From positions 43,102,388 through 43,166,387 of the forward strand of contig CM056738.1 of assembly GCA_029844215.1 (NCBI GenBank): 64,000 nt of DNA, in the 5' to 3' direction. Below, piece by piece: positions 31,817 to 41,759 of the stretch; the stretch's first letter is position 1; each line of letters opens with the position of its first letter. The DNA is from Przewalskia tangutica (taxonomy: Eukaryota; Streptophyta; Magnoliopsida; Solanales; Solanaceae). The position numbers and the translations under genes are program-made. The notes beneath the pieces are model-generated. The model was given only the letters and a program-made list of their open reading frames with translations. It did no database searches and was not told the DNA's origin.

Positions 31817-33718
31817 ATGTCACCTCTTCCAACAGTCAATAAAGCCTATTCCATGATTGTAAGTGATGAAAATCAGAAAGGAATTAGTGCTAAGTCTGTT
31901 AGTCTCCTTGGAGCTGGCCCTACCACTACTGTCCCAACTGCTATGTATTCTAAGACTGTAGGAAACCAGAGGTCAAGAAGAAATACCAACTTATTCTGTG
32001 AGGAATGCAAAATGAGAGGTCACACAAAGGAGTTCTGTTATAGATTAGTGGGATATCCCCCTGGTTTCAAGTCAAAAAGAAAAGAATATGCTGCTCACAA
32101 CAGAGGGCCAGATTCCTCTTCTGAAAACCCTAAAAGCAATTGGCAAGTTGAGGGAGCACCAAAATTCTCTCAGAATCAGTATGATCAGATAGTACAACTG
32201 TTAAACAATAACCAGACACAGACAGGAGCTTCTCAGAACTCTCAAGGTACTCAATCAGCTGCAAACTTAGCAGGTATATCAGAACTCAAAGCTTTACATG
32301 CTTTCAACATTATCAGAAATTGGATAGTAGATACAGGTGCCACTAATCACATGGTACATGACCTAAACATGCTAGATAAAATCACTGGTGAAATTGAGTC
32401 TATCACACCTAAGAAGGTGTTCTTACCAAATGGTCAATCAGCTCAGGTTACTCATACTGGTATTAGCACTCTCTCTAATAGAAGTACACTGGATAATGTT
32501 TTCTTTTTACCTCAATTCAACTATAACCTTCTGTCTGTTTCTCAACTAACAAGAGAGCTGAAATGTTCAGCTATCTTTTACCCTGACTTTTGTCTATTTC
32601 AGGATCTCTACAGTGGGGAGGTGAAGGAGATTGGTAGACTCCAAGATGGGCTCTATATGTTAGTTAGTCATGATAATACCATACAGAATAACAGGAAGAC
32701 AGTCTTAAATGTACAATATAGGCAGAAAAGAACAGTGACAGAAGAAGACATCAATCTCTGGCATAGAAGACTGGGCCATACTTCCAGTAAGGTACTGAGT
32801 AAACTGATCTATGCTAGTAATGATGAAATTGCTAAGGCAATAAAAACTTGTAATGTGTGTCCATGTGCTAAGCAATGTAGATTACCTTTCATGAATAGTA
32901 CTACTTACAGTAATAAAGCCTTTGACATTGTTCATATGGACATATGGGGTCCCTATAAGGTTGAAACATACAATGGAAAAAGATTTTTTCTCACTATTGT
33001 AGATGATCACACTAGAATGACTTGGATATATCTGCTTAGACTTAAGTCTGAGGTATGTGTGATTATTAACTACTTTCTTAAATATATATCTACACAGTTC
33101 AACCAAATGGTCAAGATCATTAGAACTGATAATGGGACAGAATTTGTTAATGATACATGTAACACACTTTTTCAAAACTTAGGTATTATTCATCAAAAAA
33201 GCTGTGTATATACACCACAACAGAATGGTGTTGCTGAAAGAAAACATAGACATATATTGGAAGTTACCAGGGCTATAAGAATACAGGGTAATATTCCCTT
33301 AAAATTTTGGGGCCTATGTGTACAGGCTGATGTATACTTGATCAATAGACTACCCTCCTCTATCACTCAAACTACACCTTATGAGTGTCTCTATCATAAG
33401 AAGCCATCCTTAAGCCATATCAGAACCATTGGATGTCTCTGCTTTGCTAATGACTTAACTATCACTGATAAGCTTCAGTCTAGGGTTAAAAAATGTGCCT
33501 TAATGGGGTACTCTGAAACACAAAAGGGATACATTCTTTATGATTTGCAATCTAAGACTCTCATTGTTAGTAGAGATGTTAATTTTAGAGAAACAGTTTA
33601 TCCTTTTAAGGAAAGTGAGTCTGAGAATCCCATCTTTCAGAATTTACCCAGCAACAATGATAATCAAAATATGCCCCAAGAAACCTTTCAGAACAACACT
33701 AACAATTCAGAAGAATGA
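31817..33718 (+). CDS. Copia gag C-terminus, protease and integrase
   Basis: A 633-residue open frame. Zinc knuckle CX2CX4HX4C at residues 61-74 (C61, C64, H69, C74). Retropepsin active site DTGA at 172-175. Pre-integrase HHCC zinc site at H316, H321, C345 and C348. Integrase catalytic triad D375, D438 and E474 with exact D35E spacing, in the contexts HMDIWGP, RTDNGTEF and QQNGVAERKHR. All catalytic residues are present. The frame really belongs to one gag-pol polyprotein; its start here only reflects an upstream stop. A stop at 33716-33718 separates it from reverse transcriptase. Confidence 0.93.
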   Translation: MSPLPTVNKAYSMIVSDENQKGISAKSVSLLGAGPTTTVPTAMYSKTVGNQRSRRNTNLFCEECKMRGHTKEFCYRLVGYPPGFKSKRKEYAAHNRGPDSSSENPKSNWQVEGAPKFSQNQYDQIVQLLNNNQTQTGASQNSQGTQSAANLAGISELKALHAFNIIRNWIVDTGATNHMVHDLNMLDKITGEIESITPKKVFLPNGQSAQVTHTGISTLSNRSTLDNVFFLPQFNYNLLSVSQLTRELKCSAIFYPDFCLFQDLYSGEVKEIGRLQDGLYMLVSHDNTIQNNRKTVLNVQYRQKRTVTEEDINLWHRRLGHTSSKVLSKLIYASNDEIAKAIKTCNVCPCAKQCRLPFMNSTTYSNKAFDIVHMDIWGPYKVETYNGKRFFLTIVDDHTRMTWIYLLRLKSEVCVIINYFLKYISTQFNQMVKIIRTDNGTEFVNDTCNTLFQNLGIIHQKSCVYTPQQNGVAERKHRHILEVTRAIRIQGNIPLKFWGLCVQADVYLINRLPSSITQTTPYECLYHKKPSLSHIRTIGCLCFANDLTITDKLQSRVKKCALMGYSETQKGYILYDLQSKTLIVSRDVNFRETVYPFKESESENPIFQNLPSNNDNQNMPQETFQNNTNNSEE

Positions 33719-33736
33719 TATGGTAATACCACTAAC

Positions 33737-35374
33737 ATGGAACCTATTGGGAGTGGCAATCCCACTGAAAATAACTTGGTTGAAGAAAACTCAGATAAGA
33801 TTCAATGTCTGAGTCACCCTGTTATGAAATTAATTGACAAATCCACTAGGAGGTCCAGCAGACTCAAACAGCCTCCTATATGGCTGAAAGACTTTGTCAC
33901 AACCACTGCAAACAATGTACTTTACCCCATTACTAATTACATACACTATGATAATATAAAACCTACTTATCAAGCTTTTTTAAGCTCCTTCTCAGTTATA
34001 ACAGAACCCAAAGGCTACATGGAAGCCTCAAAAGATCCTAGATGGGTAGAGGCTATGAAAACTGAGATAGCTGCCTTACAAGAAAACAACACTTGGGAAA
34101 TTGTTACTCTACCAAAAGGAAAACAACCAAAAGGAAAACAACCAATAGGTTGTAAATGGATTTACAAAATCAAATATAAAGATACTGGAGAAGTCGAAAG
34201 ACTAAAAGCTAGACTGGTTGCAAAAGGTTATAGCCAACAAGAAGGTATAGATTATCAAGAGACCTTCTCTCCTGTTGTAAAGATGGTAACTATAAGGACT
34301 ATTCTTTCCATTGCTGCTTCCAGGGGGTGGCATATTCATCAAATGGATGTCTATAATGCCTTCCTTCAAGGAGACTTATTTGATGAGATTTATATGACTC
34401 TGCCCCAAGGCTTTAGTAGTCAGGGGGGCAGTAATCATGTGTGTAGACTTACTAAGTCCTTGTATGGACTCAAACAAGCACCAAGACAGTGGAATTTCAA
34501 GCTTACAGAGGCTTTAATTCAAATGCAGTTTAGACAGTCTGAGTTTGACCACTCACTGTTTCTGAAACAGAATAATCAAGGTATAATAATCATACTTATT
34601 TATGTGGATGATATGTTAATTACTGGGGACAATATAAGGCACATAAAGGAGACCAAACAGTCTCTACATAATGTCTTTAAAATGAAAGACCTGGGAGACC
34701 TAAGGTACTTTTTAGGAATAGAATTTGCTAGGTCTAGCAAGGGAATCATTATGCATCAAAGAAAGTATGCCTTAGAACTTATCTCAGAATTAGGACTAGC
34801 TGCTGCCAAACCTATTAATACACCCACTGACTCTAATATGAAGCTTACCACAATAGAATATGATAACTATAAGAAGAAACAGGTTTCAGATAAAGGAAAA
34901 ACAGTTCCTAGTGATGATCCAGTAAGTGATATCAGTTCATATCAAAGGATAATTGGTAAGTTGCTATACCTCACTCTTACTAGACCAGATATTGCTTATA
35001 GTGTGCAAACACTTAGTCAGTTTCTACAAAGTCCAAAGAAGTCACACTTTGATGCTGCAGTCAGAATAGTAAGGTATGTGAAAGGTAAACCAGGACAAGG
35101 AGTACTGTTATCCAGTAATAAGCATGATACACTAACTAGTTATTGTGATGCAGATTGGGCTTCATGTCCACATACTAGAAAATCTGTTACAGGTTACTTA
35201 GCCAAACTTGGAGACTCTCCAATTTCCTGGAAATCTAAGAAGCAAAGTACAATCTCACGAAGTTCTGACGGCGAATATAGAGTCTTGCCAGACTATCTGA
35301 AATCACTTGGTGTTGGGCCATCAAGGACATTGGTGTGGATATCAAGTTGCCGCCATTCTTGTGTACACGCATGA
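33737..35374 (+). CDS. Copia reverse transcriptase and RNase H (N-terminal part)
   Basis: A 545-residue frame. The RT domain runs from about residue 100 (DPRWVEAM, W-x-IVTLP, KWIYKIKYK) with first catalytic Asp at D204 (HQMDVYNAFLQGD), LYGLKQAPRQW at 242-252 and YVDD at 289-292. Connection and RNase H follow, with YCDADW at 469-474 and SRSS at 507-510. A tandem PKGKQ-PKGKQ at 126-135 reflects a 15-bp in-frame duplication. A frameshift near 35290 scrambles the residues after about 517. Confidence 0.93.
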   Translation: MEPIGSGNPTENNLVEENSDKIQCLSHPVMKLIDKSTRRSSRLKQPPIWLKDFVTTTANNVLYPITNYIHYDNIKPTYQAFLSSFSVITEPKGYMEASKDPRWVEAMKTEIAALQENNTWEIVTLPKGKQPKGKQPIGCKWIYKIKYKDTGEVERLKARLVAKGYSQQEGIDYQETFSPVVKMVTIRTILSIAASRGWHIHQMDVYNAFLQGDLFDEIYMTLPQGFSSQGGSNHVCRLTKSLYGLKQAPRQWNFKLTEALIQMQFRQSEFDHSLFLKQNNQGIIIILIYVDDMLITGDNIRHIKETKQSLHNVFKMKDLGDLRYFLGIEFARSSKGIIMHQRKYALELISELGLAAAKPINTPTDSNMKLTTIEYDNYKKKQVSDKGKTVPSDDPVSDISSYQRIIGKLLYLTLTRPDIAYSVQTLSQFLQSPKKSHFDAAVRIVRYVKGKPGQGVLLSSNKHDTLTSYCDADWASCPHTRKSVTGYLAKLGDSPISWKSKKQSTISRSSDGEYRVLPDYLKSLGVGPSRTLVWISSCRHSCVHA

Positions 35375-35601
35375 AATCGATACAAATGGCAGCAAACCCT
35401 GTATTCCATGAAAGGACCAAACATATCGAGATTGATCTTCACTTCATTAGGGAGAAGATTCGAAAAGGAATGGTACAAACTGAGTATATCAACACTACAG
35501 AACAGCCGGCAGATATACTTACAAAAGGGCTAACCAGATTACAACATCTTTATCTCTGCTCCAAGCTGGGATTGCTAGATATATTCGAGCACCCAGCTTG
35601 A
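35335..35601 (+). CDS. Copia RNase H, C-terminal part (frameshifted)
   Basis: It continues RNase H in another frame: MAANPVFHERTKHIEIDLHF, then EQPADILTKGL and the terminal CSKLGLLDIFEHPA. The stop TGA falls within the purine-rich GCTTGAGGGAGGC that primes plus-strand synthesis before LTR2. Confidence 0.92.
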   Translation: MDIKLPPFLCTRMKSIQMAANPVFHERTKHIEIDLHFIREKIRKGMVQTEYINTTEQPADILTKGLTRLQHLYLCSKLGLLDIFEHPA

Positions 35602-35608
35602 GGGAGGC

Positions 35609-36091
35609 TGTTGAAATATATAAAGCAAAGTCAGCCCATTAGATATTTTGTGTTTAGGCCAGCCCAATGTATCAATACGACCCAATGTAAAAGAGGCCTG
35701 CAGACTTAGGCCCGCTAGTTGTTCAGTATTGATTGAATTCGTATTAAAAGAGGAAGTGGAGGAGTCAGAAGATAAGAAAGAAAAGGGAGACAGCTGTTAA
35801 AGCGTCTGACATACGCTTCTCTTTATTCATCTTCCAGAACTCTCTTCTGTCTTCTCAAAGACGCTCCTCTGTAAACTGGAGCTTTTCTCTTCTGCTTCTT
35901 TTGTAATCAATGGTTCTTGGTTGTTGTAAATAATACTTCGTCAATGAAGTTGCTTTGAAGTGACACAGAATATCGTATACATGTTCTTAATATCAAAGCT
36001 TTCAATCTTGTAAACCCTAAAGAGGACAACCTCAATCTTCTCCCCCTTGTGCATGTTTTCTGTGTTGTTGACGATGGCAGACTTCTCAACA
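35609..36091 (+). repeat. Copia LTR2 (483 bp)
   Basis: TGTTGAAATATATAAAG ... CTTCTCAACA. Apart from a 17-bp indel and a handful of substitutions it equals LTR1. Confidence 0.95.
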
Positions 36092-36708
36092 TTAAGTTAG
36101 CAAAGTTTTTGGGGCAAATTCTGCTGAGGTAGGTCGTGATTTTTCACTTCCTTGAGCAACGAGTTTTTCACGATAAAAATCTTATGTTTTATATTCCGCA
36201 TTTTATGTCTTGCTAAGTGACTGAAGAATCTGATTCTTCAGCACACTAGGTGGTAGCTAAAATAACATATGACAATAGATATTTATGTTAAAAATAAAAT
36301 TTTGTGTACAATCTAACACATGAAATACAAACAACATCGACATCAAACTCCCAATACAGTAGAACAACAACTTCATAAAGTTATATACAGTGGATTGCTC
36401 CTACCGTAGTAGCGCATGTAGTTCTTTTGTGGCCAATCTTTTTTCATGTGGAGCATTTGATTTTTCTTTTTTTAAATACTTCCCCGACTTATGACATTTA
36501 CTTTGTTTTCCTTCTTTCTTTTGTGATCTTCGTATAAGGTGGAGTATTTTTCTCTCAACAAGCTTAAGAGAAATCTCTCAAAACTCTTCAGAAGGCACTA
36601 GGCGAATTGTTAGAATATATTCATTCGGTATGATTCAACCTCATATATGAGTAAGTGTAATAAGAAATCCTCTTTACATATTCAACTCCAAACTCAATTC
36701 TAGGGGCG
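36092..36708. other. Gene-free stretch
   Basis: AT-rich. At 36215-36245 the palindromic block GAAGAATCTGATTCTTCAGC resembles blocks at 21060-21160 left of the Copia element, which suggests the two flanks belong to one older repeat. No coding frame. Confidence 0.4.
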
Positions 36709-36964
36709 TGATCACGTCCAACTCTAGCCTTAAAAAGAGAAGTGTTCGCTGCAAATATAATCCGGTCTAAAAGTCCGGAGTCGAATCCCACATAGAACTA
36801 ATGTTAGCTATAGTTGTTCAATATTACTAAGAAAATAAGTTCGAACAATATTCTGGAATATAACGATTAAGATTTTTATTAAAATTAATTAACTAATAAA
36901 CAATAAAGCATTAAAATTATCAACTAAAGAGGAATGGGTTGGATTCAATATTATGGAGGCCTAT
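36709..36964 (-). repeat. Athila/Tat-like 3' LTR, distal part
   Basis: It contains the AAAAGTCCGGAGTCGAATCCC block common near the end of such LTRs and ends (minus strand) GACGTGATCA at about 36709. Joined in sequence with 46401-47507 across the Tekay element; the end is an estimate. Confidence 0.55.
36960..36964. repeat. Tekay target duplication, left copy
   Basis: CCTAT just left of the TG of the LTR; an identical CCTAT follows the right LTR at 46396-46400. Confidence 0.93.
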
Positions 36965-39498
36965 TGTCACGACCCGAACCCGGACCCGTGACCGGTGCCT
37001 TAACCCGGGCACCCTAGTGACACAACATCAGAGAAAACCAGCGGAATATAAACTCAAGATAAACAACCATTACGATATAGAATAGTCTAGCCCAAAATGG
37101 CTAACCCAAAAGTACATAAACCAAACATTTACATCCTTAACGAACCAAGTTCTGACAAGACTACAGGCCTCTAAGAATGAATAACACTATGACGGGACAG
37201 GGCCCCGTCATGCCCCTGAATGTACAAAATATCAACGACTCCAGGGAGAACCATACCAAAAGTCGAGCCTCCGAAGAAATGGAGCTCCTGACACCTGAGT
37301 ACAAGATCCTAGGAATGAGGATCTACCACCGCTTCCTTACCTGCAGATGAACGCAGCCAGAAGGGGACGACACAACGTACAGTATGTAAACGGAAAATAT
37401 CGTAGTAATATCATAAGTCCAAAATGTATCAAGTTATAGATAAAATCAAATTATGTTGCAGACCGTGCCTTACTAATAATGAGAGTAACAAGTATAAGTT
37501 TTATAGCATAAAAATAGGAGGCTCGCGATCAAAGCAGGTACCTCGCCCGTAGTATCATTAAGCAATCCTACTCGGGACTATTTCACCCGCATAGGTCCTG
37601 TGACCCGCATGAGGTCATCCGCCTCGTCATAGGACTATTTCACCCGCATGGGACTATTTCACCCGCATGGATCCTGTGGATCCGCATGTGTACCATCGCG
37701 TACTCGCATGGGACTATTTCCCCCGCATGGTGCCTCTGGTCCGGATCCGCTGGAGTACAAGCGCCGCTCGCGTCATGAGTAGCAAATCCATGGCATAAAT
37801 GATAACCCGGGGTTTACGTAACAATATAAACATATATATAACATAGCTCATCCGCTAATATAACATAAGCACTACCTACTATCACATCACAACATAAGCA
37901 CTACCGGCCTATCATAACTCAAGCAAGTTAAGAATCACACTAACTTCTTATTAATAGTATTAATACATCCTCTCATTTTAGTATACCTAAGGCACGATCA
38001 TGTCTTTTAGTAAAAATCCGGGAATTTAACCCAAGTATCATGTACCTCTAACCTTTTAAGAAATAACTCTTTTTATACAAAAATTCCAAGATACTAATCA
38101 CCATAGTATCAAGTTACGATTTCTTTTCAAAGCAAGTCACATTTCCTTTTAAAACTATCTCAAGCTTCTAAATTAAGTGACTTCATTTCTTGTAAAACCT
38201 TAGGCAATTCATGCCTTAAAACCATTTTCCTTCCACAAGTTCAAATCATCAAAACCTTTCTCCATTAAACTTTCACAAACTAATATAACCAACTCCCCAT
38301 AAAGCCGTTATATTAGAGTTAAACAATAGTAAAACACATTCCCTTAAGTCCAAGGGATTTTTATACTTTTCTTTTAAAACGAAGCAAGTATCAAATACTT
38401 ATAACAAACGAAGATTTTCAAATCTTGTCGCTCACCGTACTACATAGGTACAACTAATCATGCTCAAGAGATAGGAAAGCTCCACATACCTCTTCGGTCA
38501 ATCCACAAGCTAAGTCCAATTTACCGCACGTAGTATGTCAACCTAAAATGACCACAATACGCTTATCAAGCTCTAATTACAATGCAGAATTTTTCCAAGT
38601 TAAAGTCACCAATTTCCTACGGAAAATTGGGCAGCGTTTCCTTTGTTTCTACATACATTGTCACCTTTTCCAAGGTCGATTTTTAACGCTCAAATGCCAT
38701 GTTTAAGGCTCAACAACCAACCAACACCAAGGGGTTTACACACCTAAACTTTGGTGTGTAAAATTCAGCCCCACAAGTTACAACAACTAACCCAACAAGT
38801 CTAATGTAGTATTTAGGTAACAACATGCTCATAATATCCCCCTAACCAATTCTTTCATAATCAACCCCATTTCTTACATGCAACTACTCTAAGTGCATTT
38901 TCCAACTACAAGTTCTTCCTATTAAACATGCAACACCCAAAACCAACTACAAGAGAAGAAATGTTACCTCAAGTTTTAGCCAAACTTATTCCAACACCTT
39001 GCTAGCCTTTTCTCCAAGAACACCACCACAATAGTCTTCACAAGCTTGTAATAACCTTTCATTCCTATTACACTTTTCAGATTTTTCCCCTTAGGCTAGA
39101 ATTCCTCTGGGAATTTAGAGAAGGATGAGCTTTTAACTTAGAGAGAGATGGAGTGTAAAGATGAAAAGTTGAAAGAAATGACCAAGTCTTGGTCAATATA
39201 ATGCATGAGCGTAAATCGATGGGGACACTTGTCACCCTCCCATGGCCTCTTTTAAAACAAAAATCGACTTTCTAAGTTTTTCCGCCAAAATTTCCCGCCT
39301 CGGCGCTCGCTTTCCCGGCGGCGCTGCAATCTCCTGCGGACACTCGGAACTTTAGGCGCCATGACCGATTTCCGCGCCATGAATTCCGCTGGCCATGCCT
39401 CGCCCGGCGCTGAGGCCCCTGACCGAAGTTTTCTGATTTCGAGTCCTAACTCCTTCCGCATGGCCCCATACGCACGGCCTGAACCACGAGGTATAACA
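36965..39498 (-). repeat. Tekay 3' LTR (2534 bp)
   Basis: TGTCACGACCC ... GAGGTATAACA on the plus strand; collinear with the right LTR over its whole length. A CG-rich minisatellite sits at about 37573-37735. Nothing coding: the frames at 39252-39555 are spurious. Confidence 0.93.
37573..37735. repeat. LTR minisatellite, left copy
   Basis: Repeats of a GGGACTATTTCACCCGCAT unit (about 21 bp) mixed with GGATCCGCATG-type variants. The left LTR has two adjacent perfect units, the right LTR (44448-44650) has three. Confidence 0.85.
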
Positions 39499-39512
39499 TT
39501 CTCCCCCCTTAG
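39499..39512 (-). promoter_or_regulatory. Tekay polypurine tract
   Basis: The minus strand reads AAGGGGGGAGAA directly before the 3' LTR; it primes plus-strand DNA synthesis. Confidence 0.85.
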
Positions 39513-39689
39513 AAACATTCGTCCCGAATGTTCCTTTTAGCCTTACACAAAACACAATATAAACATATCTTCTTAGCTATTCCTTTGCAAATAAGAATGC
39601 TCCCCGAGCCACAACAATACTTAAGCACAATTGCTAAATCAAAACTAACAAGCAGGAAAGTGGGTTACCTGGAGGTGTAGGGAATAAGT

Positions 39690-40261
39690 GAGGATACTTC
39701 TTCATCATGTCATCCTCGCTCACGTCATTTCTCCCCTGCTCGTTCCGCCATAAGACCTTGACGGAAGCCACGCCCTTCGTCCAAGTCGTCTAACTCGACG
39801 ATCGAGTATCGCTATGGGACTCTCTCATACGACAACTCTGTCACACTGGATATCCTGAATCGGGTGCACTCTGACGGATTTCCAACGCATTTCCGTAACA
39901 TAGACACGTGAAAATCGATGTACCGCCAAGATCGGACGGCAGATCCAACTCATAGCAACCTTGCCCACTCTTCGGACAATCGACACGGCCCGATGTACCT
40001 TGGGCCGAGTTTCCCTTTCCTCCCAAATCTCATCACACCCTTCATGGGTGACACTTTCAGAAAGACCCAATCCTTGACCTCAAACTCTAGGTGTCGACGC
40101 CGATGATCTGCATATGATTTCTGTCGACTTTGGGCTGCCAATAACCGCTCCTGGATAAGCTTCACCTTATCCATCGTCACAACCAACCGCCCGATTAATC
40201 GCACTTCTCCCACTTCAAACCAACCTATCGGTGACTGCACTTCTCCCGTATAAGGCCTCAT
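39690..40261 (-). pseudogene. Tekay integrase C-terminus and chromodomain relic
   Basis: 39950-40261 reads MDKVKLIQERLLAAQSRQKS, then HRRRHLEFEVKDWVFLKVSP and GKLGPRYIGP, the integrase C-terminal (GPY) region of Tekay/Del elements. Further left, broken frames read AVHRFSRVYVTEMR (like VHPVFHVSMLR), then ASVKVLWRNEQ and DDMMKKYPHLF, the end of the chromodomain that would direct insertion to heterochromatin. Confidence 0.85.
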
Positions 40262-40533
40262 AAGCGCGCCATCCGAACACTAGAATGGTAGCCGTTGTTA
40301 TAAGCAAACTCCATAAGAGGTAAATGATCCTCCCACTACCGAAATCAATAACACAAGCCCGCACATATCCTCGAGTGTCGGATAGTGCGCTCGCCGCCCG
40401 TCCGTCACGAGGATGAAACGCCGTCTCGAGACTCACCTGTCCCTAATCCTTCTCGAAAGACCTCCGAAGTTAGCCGTGAACTGGGCTCTCTATCTCGATA
40501 TAATCGACACCGACTCGCAATCTCACAATCTCT

Positions 40534-40860
40534 CTAATATATAATCTGCATAGTCCTTGGTGAAAATGTCGCCCTGTTTGGAAGAAAGTGGGCTGATTTC
40601 ACACGACACAACAATAACCCAAATGGAATCATGTCTCCTCCAGGTGCGAGGTAACCCTGTAATAAAGTCCATGTTGACCACCTCCCACTTCCACATCGAA
40701 TATCAATAGCTGTAATAGCCCACCGCTTCGTGCTCAACCTTAACTCACGACAATTAGGACACTAGGCAACAAAACCGGCCACCTCCCTCTTCAAACCATC
40801 CCACCAATACATGCACCTGAGGTCATGGTACATCTTAGTCGACCCCGGATGAATCGAATA
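40534..40860 (-). pseudogene. Tekay integrase zinc-binding and core relic
   Basis: The minus strand reads MYHDLRCMYWWDGLKREVAG, a stop, CPNCRELR (C-x2-C of the HHCC site), then frameshifted YLAPGGDMIPFGLLLC and KSAHFLP, matching the start of the catalytic core. The region 39950-40530 carries further core blocks in pieces. Confidence 0.82.
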
Positions 40861-41009
40861 ACGAGCACTGGGTGCCTCCTGCACCGGCGACGGTCCTGCC
40901 ACATCGGGAACACCTAATCGCCCTTAAACCTTAGCACCCGTCCGGTGCTACCTCAAATAGACTCTTCTTCCCGGAGAGCCGATCTCTGCATCGCATCAAA
41001 ATCGGATCC

Positions 41010-41712
41010 TCATATCGCCGCCTCTTCACCTCCTCGACGATGGAAGACTCGGCGCATTCGAACCCGTCCGTTACCAACGGAATCAACCAAACGAACCCCA
41101 AGGCTTGCTAACTGGTGTAACTCTCGGACCATGTCCTTCTTCCCTGGCTGCACCCCCGACAGACTACCCATCAATCTGCGACTAAGGACATCTGCAACTA
41201 CATTGGCCTTCCCTGGGTGGTATAGGATATCAATATCACAATCCTTAAGTAGCTCCAACCACCGTCTCTGCCGCAAATTCAGCCGCCACCAAGATATACC
41301 GAGTTTCTGTGGTCTACGCAAATATCCACATGAAATCTATATAAGGAAATTGCCTCCAAATCTTCAAGGTGCGATTAATCGCCACGACTCTAAATCGTGA
41401 GTAACGTAATTCTTTCTTGCTTCCCTAACCGCCGGAAACATAAGCTCTAACCTTATCGTGTTGCACAAAGACACAACCTAGCCCAACACCCAACGTGTTA
41501 CATAATACCCTAACCTCTAGTCTCTCAAGAGGGTTAGAACTGTAGTCGTGGTCAACTTCTCTTCCAATAACCGAAGCCTCTCTGCACTTGCAAAATATTC
41601 GAGCATCCTTAATCTCGTTATGGTTCCTGCTCCCTTTCTCTTGCAACCAAACTTGGTTACTATACTTGGATTCGATTCCTTTGCTTGCCGCGTGGCTAAG
41701 ACTTCCCGCCAA
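41010..41712 (-). pseudogene. Tekay reverse transcriptase end and RNase H relic
   Basis: 41425-41712 ends in VGLGCVFVQHDKVRAYVSGG, like the GLGCVLMQHGKVIAYASRQL block opening Gypsy RNase H. 41010-41321 contains LNLRQRRWLELLKDCDIDIL and YHPGKANVVADVLSRR, the RNase H end, followed by a linker to integrase. Confidence 0.88.
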
Positions 41713-41759
41713 TCACAATTTAGGGAAGACTTCCTTGATCTTGTCAAGTAGTAATCCTA

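Larger units (their letters stand above)
21551..36091 (+). mobile_element. Ty1/Copia retrotransposon, split by an Athila insertion
   Basis: Order: tail of an RNase H region (21551-21616), LTR1, primer-binding site, gag, [Athila 22733-31428], gag continued, zinc knuckle, protease, integrase, reverse transcriptase, RNase H, purine tract, LTR2. The gag reading frame resumes on the far side of the Athila element directly after its target duplication. There are few inactivating changes: stops near 31742 and 31797, a stop between 33718 and 33737, and a frameshift in RNase H near 35290. This suggests fairly recent activity. That LTR1 is itself preceded by pol-tail sequence is discussed as a finding. 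Confidence 0.9.

Noticed and set aside
37560..37740. Spaced repeats as a CRISPR-like array
   Set aside because: Units of about 21 bp are adjacent without unique spacers and lie inside a plant LTR.
40945..41400. Plus-strand 151-residue frame
   Set aside because: Antisense of the Tekay RNase H region, whose minus-strand reading carries recognised motifs.
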